Shown: positions 25,593 to 37,801 of the stretch, one piece after another
How the letters are laid out: each line of letters starts with the position of its first letter
Position numbering within the stretch: position 1 is the stretch's first letter
Assembly: GCA_002633005.1 (NCBI GenBank)
Contig: NMRA01000240.1
Coordinates: 93,351 to 157,350 of the forward strand
Direction of reading: 5' to 3'
Length of the DNA: 64,000 bases
Origin: Phoronis australis
Lineage: Eukaryota > Phoronida > Phoronidae
Translations under genes and position numbers: made by a program
The notes under the pieces: generated by a model
The model's input: the letters and a program-made list of their open reading frames with translations, nothing else
What the model was told of the DNA's origin: nothing
Database searches by the model: none

Positions 25593-25618
25593 GTAGGCCC
25601 TATAACTATGGATGCCTG

Positions 25619-25721
25619 TATACATACATACATGCATGCATGCATGCATGCTTACATACATACATACTTACATACTGTACATACATACATACATACATAC
25701 TAACATACATACATACATACA

Positions 25722-25752
<31 letters not shown>
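25619..25752 (+). repeat. (ACAT)n microsatellite next to a splice donor
   Basis: Long runs of the tetranucleotide ACAT, interrupted by a GCAT run (25631-25650) and TACT changes. Six reading frames stay open through it and give YIHT or MYVC repeats that are not proteins. Confidence 0.95.
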
Positions 25753-25753
<1 letters not shown>

Positions 25754-26195
25754 CATATGTCGAGGCATCCGAGAGCATAGATGCGTTCATCGTCGTTCCA
25801 GTTAATGCTCATTACATATTTTTAAGCTAAACGAATTGTGTGCAGTTTTTCTGAGACAACACAACAGCTTTTCATTCAAAATACTTTGACTGTTTACGTG
25901 AATGTATTTTCATTTTGTTTAGTTTTGCTTTTCGCAAAAATCTTCTAGACACGCTGCCATCGACTTCTGGTGAACTAGTGTAGTGGCGCACGCTAACCTT
26001 GTCCTACAGACTCTACGCATGGTGTCCAAAACACGTCTTGAGTATCCATAACCCAATAACTTGTTAGGAAACTGTCATAATAACCTCATAATCAGGCTTC
26101 CAATGCGTACTTAGGAAAGAGAGCTTTCTGATGTTATCAAGAATATTCAAAATGTCGGTTAGTTATCCCAACACTGAAAACACGGATATAAAATT

Positions 26196-26350
26196 CAGTG
26201 GCGGATTTAGAGGGGGGCCAAGGGGGCCATGGCCCCCCCTAGTTTCTTACATTACTATTGGCAGTTCGGGGGTGCGGATGTTCGACGAGCAAAATCCTGG
26301 CTAATACTCTGCCCTGGCCCCCCTAACTCGAAATCCTGGACCCGCCCTTG
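26196..26350 (+). mobile_element. CAGTGGCGGAT MITE, 155 bp
   Basis: The left end CAGTGGCGGATTTAG pairs with the right end, the reverse complement of CAAGGGCGGGTCCAG. The interior phrase GCAAAATCCTGGCTAATACT is found inverted in the element at 53819-53985, so the two belong to one family. No transposase. It sits in an intron of the EB/EGF-like gene. Confidence 0.75.
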
Positions 26351-29300
26351 AGATTTGCAATTCACTCAAAAATATCATCAGTGGACTGACACCGTTCTTA
26401 GCTTAATTATTTTGTTCTGTTGTTCTGCGTGTGTTATAGCAGATAGTTATTGTTAGGAATGATCAGAGCTGATGCAATTTGTTAACCAAAGAATAGTGTG
26501 GAATATTCTAGGAGATTTTAGCATGTATTCACTAAGTTATTAATGTAATATGGACCATTCTAGAACCTATTATATGATTCTAGAATGATTGGGTAGATTC
26601 AGGAAAGTTCTAGCATTTTTGAATTGGTGAAAAGTTCTAGGACATTATATGAGACTACACGTACGCAGGTACAGGTTCGTAACAGTTAAAGTTAGTGGAA
26701 ATCATTTGGAAGTTAGGGTTATCTCCAACCTTATTCACAAAAATGGCCATTTTTACAATATTTCACGTGTCTAGAAAAATTCCTTATCTTCATTCTCGGG
26801 GCACTTCAGGCAAAAATACATACTGCGTAGCGAGAAAAAAAAAAGGATTTAACAAACCCACTTTGAAACAGCACAACCGCGCGGATATTTGTTTACCACT
26901 TATCCGATGTCAAAGGTTAAAGGGCCGCTTTCAATCAAATCGGTTCTCCCGCCAGGTACAGAACAGCTTTGCGCCCTGACATTGAATCAACGTGGTGTAC
27001 TTATGGTAGAATGGTACCGGGGGAAACAAAGACAAAACTAAATAGTTTTGATCCTAAAGGAGTTGTGCGTCTACATGCATACAACCGTTGGCGATGAGAA
27101 CGAATGCTACGGTCGCCTCAGGCCTCTGTGGTCATGAAAAGAGATAAATCCTCACCCTAATTCCTTCATTCAATTAATAAATTGACATTTCAATGTTTCG
27201 ATCTCATGCTTACGACATGCTTTAACTACCGATTCGATTTTTGTTATCCATTTCTTACTTGGTTTCGTATCGGTCTCACAACATGTGTACAGGCTATGTG
27301 TATAACGGTATAAAGGTCACAAACAATAGTAAGAATAAGCTGGGAACGGTACTGTAGTGAGACGTTTTAATGATAATTAAGTTAATTACGCACTGCAAAA
27401 TCAGTTGACATTGCGAGTGAATGTTGAAATAGCGAACATTTTTAAGGTTTGTATAGGTTATGCCTACCGAAAACAAGTTTTCACCGAATAATCAACCGAA
27501 GACTGAGGTTTTCACTTGTCCCAGTTTAATCGGCTTTTTCTCGGCTTCGGCAAATCGACTTTATTTGAACTTAGGAACACGAGTTCTCGAAAACGGCTCA
27601 GTGGATTTCGCTGAAACTTTCCAGATTTAATAATTAGTCATAAGCCTGAAAAACCATGTAAAGAGTGTTTGATATAAAGGCCAATTGTTTGCGTAATGTA
27701 ACAAAGACGAATACGACTTCCTTTTTTACAAAGATACCTTACGTTTTACGAGTTGATTTGTCATAGAAACCAAACGAAAAGACTAATCGAAAATTCCTAA
27801 CAGCGTTTTTGAGGTAACTAGTAAAGTTTTCATTTAAAAAGTTTCATTAAAATCAATCTAGGGGTTATTTTGTTATGAATGTACCTTTCTTAAAAAATTG
27901 ACGTTAAACGTTTTTTACGTAACATGCTATGAACATTCCCACTAAATAAGATTGGTTCTAACCCCAGTGGTTAAGGTAAACGGTGGGGTATGGAAAATTG
28001 AACTAGACCGTACTTATCCACCTTGGCTGAGTCGCGCTCGGTTCACGATCAAAGGGATGCCGCCAAGCTGCTCTAGTCATCGAGTCACGAGCGAGGATAA
28101 TTGGCTTCACTCATGCGGATATGATCAACTGATTACAATCTAGCTAGCAGACTGTACTTTTTATGGAGAGAGTTTTACGTAGTTTTTACGGTAATATTTG
28201 AAAAGAGGAGCGAAAACAAATATGAGTACAGCTTCGAATTTTTCAAATCGGCCCAGGATAAGAGATTTTGCAACACAGCAACACTTTCATTCGGCGCGCA
28301 CTAATACAAAAAATATAGGACCCAAGATTTTGGAACACATGCATTGCAATATTCAAAATACGTTTATTATGAATCTTACAAGCTGTAAAACGACGTTGTT
28401 AATTTCATTGTGTTCATTCATTGTCATCCGTCAAATCGGCAATTTCCGAGATGTGATTTGGGGCGTGCGCGTATGTGTACAAAACACGTGATTGTTATGT
28501 TCCTGAAGTACGAAAATTAAGAAGGCTTTAACATGCCGTTATTATTGACAGGGACGCGATAAAACGAATTTGGATTTTGACTATAGTCTTGATACAGCGA
28601 TCTGACTGACCACTGCGTCAGTGTCTCCGTTAGACCCAGAAATTTCACACAGCCCGGGTAGTTCATTTCGTCCCCAACATGTAGATCGAGCCTTGGACTA
28701 TTAATACTCCACGGCAGAGCTAAAGACAGTCGGCCTGTGCACAAAAAATCTGTGAGTTAACCAGCACTCACCTTGCACGTTACAGCCGTTTAAGTGAAAA
28801 ACAATCTAGTAAACGCCATTTTCTTGCATAATCCTCCGCCTCTTGTAACAAAAAAGTCTATCGTCGATGACCCGCAAACGCACGCTCACTCACTCTCATA
28901 CGCAGACGACCTTCAAAACAAACGTCACGTGACAACAACATGTGTGTTCATCCAGAGATTTTTCTCGTGTTGTGGAGTACGATGTAGCGCACATTTGGAT
29001 TTAATCGCAAATAATCTGGACTCCACATGAACTTTAGAAATTGTAAAACATCAGGAAGATTTCAGGTAATTTGTTGAGTCGAAGCTATATTTTTATTCAA
29101 GAGTACAAGTTTTCCTATTGACGATCGCGATTCAGCGACGCATCAGTCGGCAAGTTTTCGCCCTGTGATGAGCACAATTTTTGAAAAATTATCGTAATTT
29201 AACAACAGAAGCTGATAGCAATGCACCACAATTTTGTAGAAAGGCTGTCATAGGCTACAAATACGTCACAGAGCGCAAATTTAATGAATCCTAGCTTCCG

Positions 29301-30171
29301 ATTTTGCCCGTTTGGAAAACCGGGCTTCAACTGCCGTAGGCTCACTACAATAAGCGTCCCCTCCCCGTGAAATGAATTTTTCTAAGCGTTTGTTTGAGCC
29401 AATACAGTATACAGCTTTCCACCAAGGCTAGGTGATGCAAGACATTATTCTTTGTTGCATTATAGTAACTGGTCTTGGCTAATTATCATTTTACGGCCTG
29501 GTCATCCATTCAGCCAAAAGTAGTTCCAGAGGTGGCTTATCAGCCAATTATTCACGCATGCTGACTCACAATAGAAGCCTGATAAGAGTGAAGGTGGATA
29601 AATGCGGTGTTCCTACAGTTTCTTGTTTTAGTGGATGTGTTCACGACATGAAAATAATAATGGAACATTAATACAAAAAGCATTTTCATATTCCTTAATC
29701 TTTTTTTCAGAAAATTTATACATTTACTAGATGACAAAGCTTAGTTTTTGATGTACAAGTTAGAATAGAGGCCACTAAATAAGGTTGGAGATAACCTTAA
29801 AGAGAATTGAAACAGATACGCTCTCAGTATTGTGGATAGATTCCTGGTGGAATTTCTCCAGCTTCACTCTATGCAATGTCACTGGTTTGCATTTGAACAC
29901 AGTGACTTCTTACCGAGTGCATTCTTACATTAATTTCAATTATTTATTGTTATAAAATCGGCTTCGTGTTATTTTGAGATTCAAATGAGTTCTAAGCTTG
30001 AGAAGACCAGGGGAATAGTGGTCGCTTTATTGTCACCATTCTCAACTCAAACAAGGGACAGACCAGAACGCGGTGATACTTCGTTTCAAGAGGAAATGCG
30101 TATACGAAGAAACGTGGTGGTCTCACCAGTGCATACTTTATAGTTCCTTTAACAACTATGTCTCGCTTCAG
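26351..30171 (+). other. Rest of intron 4, no exon seen
   Basis: No coding exon recognised. Around 26520-26640 there are several TTCTAG/CTAGAA words, similar in kind to those in the gypsy-type LTR near 41720, perhaps an old solo LTR scrap. ORFs on the minus strand near 28517-28744 have no recognised similarity. Confidence 0.4.
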
Positions 30172-30309
30172 AGAGCTCTGATATTGAATGCCACAAGGGT
30201 GGATCGCTGTGTCACGACTCTACGGCATACTGTACAGTAAGTGCTAACAAGTCAAAAAGTTGTGTCTGCCCAGAAGGCGAATATCTGGTGGATAACACCG
30301 TATGTCAAG
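30172..30309 (+). CDS. Exon: EB/EGF-like module 5
   Basis: Acceptor CTCGCTTCAG and donor GGTAAAT enclose 138 nt (46 codons), phase 1-1. Spacing is C-x6-C-x6-C-x9-C-x1-C-x11-C, with CHKGGSLC and CVCPEGEYLVDNTVC readable. The third loop (TVSANKSKS) is longer than in the other modules. It is the last module before the transmembrane exon, so it is predicted to lie nearest the membrane. Each module is encoded by one symmetric exon, the arrangement that lets such modules be duplicated or skipped without breaking frame. Confidence 0.85.
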
Positions 30310-30917
30310 GTAAATGACGCGTACACTGGTTGAGACAAATTAAAAATATAAACCATACGTCTCAGATGATCACTCAAACTTAGGCACTCCAAGTGTCAAG
30401 CAGTCCCAAAAGGTTGAATCAAAAATAAGTAAGTCACAATGAATTTGCGAGAAAGTGTTGAGATATACATGTAGGACGAGTGTTGATTATCGAGTGCAAT
30501 CAGATTTTGACTAGCTTGCACAATCGTACGATCGACGTCGACTTGAGTTTTAATTCGTGTGTTTATGTTAGAATTCTCAGAAAAGCTTACCATAGTTACA
30601 TTGTAGGGCTAATTTAAATAGCCATTTTAGTTATTTCTTTCTTGATCTGAAACAGTATAGCTGATGTGCAAATATTTCATCAATACTTGAGACTGACTGC
30701 TGGAGAAAATCACGCAAAAGTGGGAACATAGCATATCACACACATATAGCTTATTTGTATACCTTGGTAAAATGAACTTTAAAATTATCGCGTAAGTAAA
30801 TAACGACATATCTATCCATTCCAACGTTTCGGTTTATTTCATTACACCATTCTCAAGGAAACAGTAACAAACACAAAATAAGCGACACAGGTAGAGATTG
30901 AACCGTACACACATGTA

Positions 30918-30974
30918 TATGCATAGCCTCCTTTATGAGGAGCCTCAGGCTCCTCATAAAGGAGGCTATGCATA
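30918..30974. repeat. Near-perfect palindrome: 28-bp arms, 1-nt centre
   Basis: The left arm (30918-30945) is TATGCATAGCC...GAGGAGCCT and the right arm (30947-30974) is its exact reverse complement; only the C at 30946 is unpaired. A separate 15-bp inverted pair, GCGACACAGGTAGAG at 30882-30896 and its complement at 31084-31098, encloses it asymmetrically. There are no coding features. Confidence 0.95.
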
Positions 30975-31999
30975 CACTATGCGTTACCTCAATAGAAACA
31001 TTGGTTCATTTGAGCTCCAACTGTTTTGATTTCTGGTCTCTCCCCCTCACAATGCATTTTGATGTGTACCTGTGCAGTCTCTTCTCTACCTGTGTCGCGT
31101 TAATTTTAAAGTTCGTGCTTCTGTTCTGGTCTAAATCAAATGTGATCTAGGTAGAATGACTAATTACTGGCATATTAAGCTTTTAGTTTTGAAAAATTTT
31201 CACTTTCTGCAAGGTTGTTTCCCTTATATTTTAGGGGTGAAATGTGATAAGGCGATGACGTCAATTTTAGCGAACTTTAGACAATTGCTGCAAAATACCA
31301 GTACAAAAAAACTACTTTCTATCACGAATATTTCTATTCTAGGTTAATTAATGGAAATTTCGCTGAGTGACCTACATTTCAAATAGGTTTCAACACCACT
31401 CGGCCAGTTTTAACAAAAAAACTTCAATTTTGCGAAGTATTGAAACTCGAACGACATATGCGCCCACTTTCTCTGCAAAATAGAGTCAACTGCCTTCACA
31501 AGGTTTTTAAATAATATACACATAGTAAGGTGTTATCTAATATAAAAAACAAATGTCTAATGATAAATCCACTCTTGTAAAACATTTCATGCTCACCATC
31601 ACATATTCATGATAATTTTGCCAAGTGCCGGTATGTTGATTTGATAGCATTATCGATACTTGCTTTCTTTCAGATTTTTGATGTTTTGGATTTCAGTTGA
31701 GTAAGTGGTCCATTCGAGGTATCCACAAAATGTGTTAATGACATACATAGTAAACTGGATTGCTTAAAGGTCATTCATATACGAATACTAAAAAAGTTTA
31801 TAGCAAAACTGCTTTTAAAATGCATACTTGTATTGACCTTAAACAAACAATTTAGTCGAAATAATCCCTCTAGGTAATGTTACGAGACAAACCTAAAATT
31901 AAACCTTTCAAACAGTATCCAGGTGTAATTATTAAGCACTCTGTTCAATAACAGTGCCATAACTACATTTCAAGAGCTAAAATACTGTTGAAGCAAAAT

Positions 32000-33860
32000 C
32001 CAACCGATTTCTGTTGGCCTTTCATGCGCGTGCTTGTGATCAAAAGTATATGTGTAGGCCTATAGTAGGTCTGTTCACATTACACATTAAAAGCAGACGA
32101 GGGTTTTTATCCTCCCCCAATGTAGTCACTACACAAGATAATAACAGATGTAAAATTAACGACAACACTTTGTGCAGGTCCGCAAACCAACCAGTTTTTT
32201 CAATGGGGGTAGGTGGGGCTCTAATTTCCACGATTTTGTACCTTGGCGGTGGCGTTCAACAGTCATTGGCCAAGTGACGCAACAAACCACAGAGATCGTA
32301 GATGGAATCCTCCAGTCGGTCAATCAAGATGGATTTCGTTTCTTCCACAACGGAGGGATAGTCGTTTTGGTAACTTTTCACCTAACACACCACCACTCCA
32401 CAACGCTTACCCACAACAGCGTCTTAGCAAAGATAATTTTAGCGCTGAGAAATATTACTCGAAATACGATATAGTACTTTGTTCTAGTCGGGCTAAGCGA
32501 GTGAGACCAACAATTAAGATTGTTTCAACTGTAGTAAATGCAGGGGAAGTCACGCCTGGTTCGTGGCTCGGTCAAGACTTGCACGTGCTTTATTCACGCT
32601 CATCTCACAATAAGTTTCTGGCACAGTCGCGCTTTCGATCAGTTCTTATTGTCGATTAACGCCTGAATCTCCTGTCCCTCTTCGGTTACGGTCACGCTTA
32701 GCCAGACCAGAGGCAGCCGGACGAAGTTTAATAACTTAATGGCTGTACTGTACATAAATGTAAGAATTAGTACCAGCAAACCAAAGGTCTTGTCTATTTC
32801 ATTACAACTCTCTTCCTTTTCATCTCTTCAAAATCACGGACTAGCTCATCCACCTTCCACGGAATGCACCCAAGCGTTACACATCTTTCTGCTCAGTCCC
32901 CAGGTAGTCCTGCATCATTCATTACTGTCCGTCTCATTACGGCCTGGCAGCGGCCTCCTTGCTTTATGACACTCATTTTAGGCAATTGAGGTCATATTTT
33001 CCCTTCACTTGGACAAGATCAAACGCCACCTTCTAATCGCCAGTCTTTTACCAAGACCCATCCACCTCCACTATTTTAGAGGCCACTGCTCCTCAATCTC
33101 AAACCCAAAGTCTTTCCGCATTTGGGAGTCCTACAACCTTCCCCACTACCGATAACAGCAGTGTGGTGGCTTCTGTGGCGCCAAGCAGACGACAAGCCAA
33201 AGTTACTGCAGCGCCCACCATCTCATGTCAGCTACCAGGTATCCCAACACCCGTGAAATTAAACCAACGTAAATCTTGCCCTACAGATTACGATATCCAC
33301 TTGGCTACGGAATGGGTTAAATTTTTCTTATTGGGTCTCAGAACTTACACCCCCTCCCCCACTAACCATCCGTCTCTCTCGTAATCCCCACCTTACATTT
33401 CAGAAACTACATACCGAGGTTCTACTGGGCCGATCCGATACATCGGTCCCTTTACATGCCCTCCATTTTCTCTTCGTCTCTGTTTGACGTCATCTTCAAG
33501 TCTTAACCTACCAGTTTCTGCCTAATCCATAACCTGTCTTACCCGCCGGGACCCTCATTTTTTAAGTCCAAAACCAATCCATTAACAATACCATCCGGTT
33601 GGTTCAGCACTTTATAACCAACTCTTTCAAGACTGACATGAAGGACGTATTTTGCAGTATCATGCTGTTCATCCCGATAACTACCGTTTTTTGATGTATT
33701 CTGGGCTTACAACGTTTGCTTATATCCGAGTGGGCTTCTAGCTTCAACATCAGTGATACAAACGTTTATGCAGCATAAGCTGGATGTATTTGGCGTGACT
33801 CATTACCTCGACAACTTCGTTTCCGCGCCTCCCCCTAATCCTCACTCTTCACCCAAATGA
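32000..33860 (+). pseudogene. DIRS/Ngaro-like (tyrosine-recombinase type) retroelement remnant with RT
   Basis: Reverse transcriptase motifs of the DIRS-type order are readable in shifting frames on the + strand: a weak EVLLGR and IGPFTCPPF block (33410-33470), CLIHNLSYPPGPSF at about 33519-33560 (cf. the family's RLIHNLSYP.G), HAVHPDNY at 33661-33684, and GVTHYLDNFVS at 33792-33824, where the catalytic YLDD reads YLDN. At least four frameshifts and several stops separate them. The 138-residue open frame at 32243-32659 upstream may be part of ORF1/gag, but this is inference from position and from its low-complexity make-up. No recombinase or terminal repeats were recognised. The element lies in the last intron of the EB/EGF-like gene. 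Confidence 0.65.
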
Positions 33861-36545
33861 TCTAAGAGCCTCCCCACATCACATTCATGTCACTCTGCGA
33901 CTCGGTCCAACCAACCACCGCAGTTTCCACAAATGACATTCATCTCGACTAAACATGGCCGCTTGTCTCCCTCAGGTCCAGATGGCGAGGGCTACGGGGC
34001 TCCCAACCCCTTTACTTGTTTCAAGGCTACGTGTGCGAAACATGAGTCGTCTGTCGCATGTAGGCCCACTCCAGCGAGTGCGTGAACTCACGCGTGCGCA
34101 CCACACCGAAGCAGCGTATCAAAAGAGAACAGCGACTGTCCTTAATCGTTGAGTATGCCGGCTTTGCTCTGTTACGCATCCGGGTGCCAATGATTGAGTT
34201 GACAATGAGCTTCATTGATTCCAGGCAGTTATACTTGTAAAAGACCCGATGCTTTACGTTATTCCCTCAAACCAATGTAATACAAACTTGATACTTTCCT
34301 GTTCCAATCTTTCCCCGGGTCAATGTTCCCTAGGCCCGATGTTACATGTATATGACCGTAGCCAGCTATATCAATTAAGGGGTTGAGATGCAACATTGTG
34401 GTTATCGAGCTTGTTATTCTTCTCATCATACACCTTCGCCATTTTTCCGCTTCTCGGACCAAGCAATAAAATTTTCAGAGACCAATAGAAAGAATTCTTT
34501 TCCAGGGAATCAAAAACAAAATTATTCCAGGTGGCTATAAAGGGCACAGTGTAGTTGCTAAATATAGCAAGAAAGTCAACCTTACGAGACATGAGCGGCA
34601 CAGCACTTTGATAAGTGGTCCTATAGCCCTTTGTGGTGCGCGCCTCCCATGCCGATGGGCGGAACAGAACTGAAATATATAACCCCCCACACCCCATGGT
34701 GCACCGACCATGTTAGAGGGGGTGATGCAAATGCCAACTTGTAACACACACTGTGCTCATTACTGTCTTAGATTAGGTCTGCAGTTAATTCCTCAGCTTG
34801 TGATTGGCGTAACATACCATCTTGTGTTTGTCTTTTGTTGGATTTAGCGCCACCTGTTGTTCATAATTTAACATTTGGCCTCACAAAAACAGTTTTTCTA
34901 CAAAAAATGTGCAACTTAAAACGTGGGAACTATTCAAATATCAATTGCTTGATGGTATAGCTAGACATACAGAAAAAATCAAGTTGCCCACCTGACATGG
35001 TCACAGGATGAAACGACTGGAGTGACTGCCCATGGCCTAAGAAGCGAAGTACAGAAAGAAAAAACTTGTAATACAATGGCTGTGTTTAGGACTCACACTC
35101 AGGCCAATTTGGGAGCTTGACCCGGACCTTCAAAATGAGGAATTATAGCCAGTATTGCGCCCTCAAGGAAGTTCACGTGGAGAACTGGATACACTGCAGT
35201 CGTTGAACAATTTAATCTGTTATAATTAAGTTAAACCTACTTTCACTTAGATCACTTAAGGTTATGGGTTTGGTCTGTAATAGTATCCTCGACAAAACAG
35301 GTGTGGTATATGGGCTTAGAGAGAACTAACAGAGACCATGGAGTGTTATGTTAGTCGCAGTGCATGGTCTCTAGCAGTAACGGTTATTTTAAAACCAAAA
35401 ATTACATCTTATCTGTATAAGAACTAAATTCAGACCATCTTATAAGGGTACTGTTAATACAAGAATAGCCTCTCATTACCAAAAGATCCTCAACACTTAT
35501 TCAATTTTTGTGGATACATAAACATGTGCACAGAAGCCAACTAATCCTTGCAGGCTACAGTAGTTAGTAGAACTTAATCTTGACATGTTGAGTCGCCACG
35601 GGGCTTCAGGATGTGAAAACTTTCAAAGGCGCACCCAGTGCCTCCCTCTGGTTTCCTGTAGGCCGTTTATTGACAAGGATTTCTTCGAATCAGTCTATCA
35701 TTAAAATATTGAAGCAGTCAAGCAGATACTTGACAAGCAACCAGGAGAGCAAGGTGACAAAGCATATTATGGGGGTTTGGGGATCGTCGTCAAAAAAATT
35801 CCCAGTCTTTCTTCCTCATAACATGAATTCTTGTTATTCCACTTGTAACCTGTTATGGTTTATCACTCTTGCACTCATAGGGTTGCACAAACGTTTGTTT
35901 AGGGATTTCCAGGACATGTACTTACGGCACTTTAATGTGATAGACATGAACACCAACAGAACATCATATCACACAATGTTATTGACATGTGCGAGTTTGC
36001 TATAAATCTGTCTCTTTATCAACAATTCTTTCCTAGAAACATTTTTCAAAAAAATATAAATCTTGCATTTTAATCGTTAACTATCGGGATTGTCTTTTGT
36101 GTAATTCACAGACAGTGGTCTTTTGATGGAGGTCAATGCTAAATGTTTGTAGCTTTTTCAATAGTCTCACATCGTTTGATCATTTGGGTCACGTCTCGAA
36201 ATCACTGCGCTTCACGTGAACGTAAATTGTGGTTTTCTTAAACTAAGTTAAAATGTTGCTGTGGTACTTGGCCCTATCAGTAATTGACAGTGCTGGATTT
36301 AAAGGGGTGAAAGGCGACAATTAAATTAATTATTACATTGTCTCAGTCGTTACCCCCTTATCTAGAGCCCGAGGGTCTAATGCCCCTCGGCCGATAATTA
36401 GAAGTCCCTCAGGATCTAGATTACCAAAGCTTAACATCTGGTTTCAAGGTTGATCATCACTTCATACATGAAGTCAAAATAACACTAATCAACAAACGTA
36501 AAGCTAAAAACTGTGACATGTAACTTACTCTTTTCTCTTTGACAG
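33861..36545 (+). other. End of last intron, no exon recognised
   Basis: Nothing supported. A phase-1 acceptor-like CCCTCAG at 33968-33974 leads into a frame with three cysteines (NPFTCFKATCAKHE) but has no donor before a stop. A small perfect hairpin (AGAGACCATG at 35331-35340 and its complement at 35363-35372) is present. Confidence 0.4.
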
Positions 36546-36763
36546 AGAACTCAATGGTGTGGATGGTGCTGGAGGCACTGGACGTAGATCTGGGATTCAT
36601 AGAAGACGACCCAGTCACAAAAGGATATGTAATCTGGGCAATAGCAGCAATGGCTAGCTTTCTGGTTTTGGCACTCCTAGTGTATGTCGTCAGATGTGTA
36701 TACCGGACAATGTGTGACCTAGACGAAGACGATGATGATGATGATGATGATGATGATGACTAG
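36546..36763 (+). CDS. Last exon: transmembrane segment and acidic cytoplasmic tail
   Basis: A TCTCTTTGACAG acceptor opens in phase 1, matching the donor at 30309, and the frame runs to TAG at 36761. It encodes an acidic linker of about 27 residues (DVDLGFIEDDP), a single membrane helix (YVIWAIAAMASFLVLALLVY), a basic and cysteine-bearing border (RCVYRTMC) and a C-terminus of one E and eleven D after DLD. The Arg on the tail side predicts type I topology: EB/EGF-like modules outside, acidic tail inside. The two juxtamembrane cysteines could be lipidated (inference). Most Asp codons are a GAT triplet repeat. Similar EB-module proteins are often given database names unrelated to function, so no function is assigned. 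Confidence 0.8.
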
Positions 36764-36777
36764 CATACTGACCCCAG

Positions 36778-36783
36778 AATAAA
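36778..36783 (+). terminator. Poly(A) signal AATAAA of the EB/EGF-like gene
   Basis: A canonical AATAAA lies 15 bases after the stop codon. If used, the 3' untranslated region would be very short (about 35-45 bases). An alternative AATAAA is at 37685-37690. Confidence 0.55.
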
Positions 36784-37801
36784 CTTGATGTGGACAGAAA
36801 CTAGCAAACTGTTATCATTGAGCCATGGGAAGATTTGTTGCCAGATGTGAACAATTCTGTAATGCGTATACATAAATGTCTAGTTGACAGGTCAGTCACC
36901 TATGCATCCCCGTATGCATATCAGGTGATTCTCTAGTAATTACCTGTTTGCAGTAACTTCTGAGACAGTCCCATCCGATTGATCTGTCCACAGACAACGA
37001 CTGTTTCTAGCAGGTAACCTCTTCATACTATTTCTCGTAATACACGTAACTATTACATGTTTTTCTCTGTCATTTAGCAAGACAAAAAATTACAAGGATT
37101 GTGATTGAAGAGAAATTAACGAGTAAATACGAATTGTGTAAATGAAAACTTCAACTTTGATTAAAAGCAATGTTGGAGCAAAGTTTTGGTTTCCTTCAAT
37201 TGGTGTTTCCGTCTCCGATGCTCTTTCATGTTAGAATGATGTATTATCATGAAAGACGGATTTGATGACTCGAATAACCGCCTGATAAGTTGAACTCAAA
37301 CTCGACTGTTCATGTCAACTTTCATCAACACGAAGTCATGCAACGATCTGCAAAGGCAAGGGCAATAGCTGTATTAGTTATAACGACGGAATGGTCAGCC
37401 TTGAACTGATTAGAGTGTTGCTGCAAAAATGCTCGGTGAGCCAAATTTTCAGGTTTCATCAAATAAGGAAGATTTTATAGACCCATTGCTCCTGCCTGTG
37501 AACATGTTTCGTATCAACAAAATATCGTTTTCCTAAAGTTATGAATAACCTGATCAGCTAGTCTTGTCATAAGCCAAAAACTAACATAGAACTATGCGTT
37601 TTCTGAAAGTATGAACATGTGGCGCATTTGATTTGAACTTTATACCAATCTTTTCGTGCATTGGTCATATGCTCATGTATTTTAATAAAGCAGAACAGAT
37701 TCGTACTGTGGTATTAAGGATTTTTTGAAAACAATTTGTAACCCTGGCGTGCGTTCAATGACACAAGGACCTACGTTAAAGTTTAGCCAAAGTCACTTGT
37801 T
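36784..37801. other. 3' flank of the gene, no further gene seen
   Basis: AT-rich DNA without recognised coding or RNA genes. The second AATAAA at 37685 would allow a 3' untranslated region of about 0.9 kb. Confidence 0.4.

Noticed and set aside
25316-25830. ORFs of about 100 codons on both strands with MYVC or YIHT repeats
   Set aside because: Products of the ACAT microsatellite. The real exon here is 25476-25592, in a frame defined by splice phase.
33955-34152. Cysteine-bearing frame after a phase-1 AG (NPFTCFKATCAKHE) as a sixth EB/EGF module
   Set aside because: No donor before the stop and the cysteine spacing does not fit the other modules.
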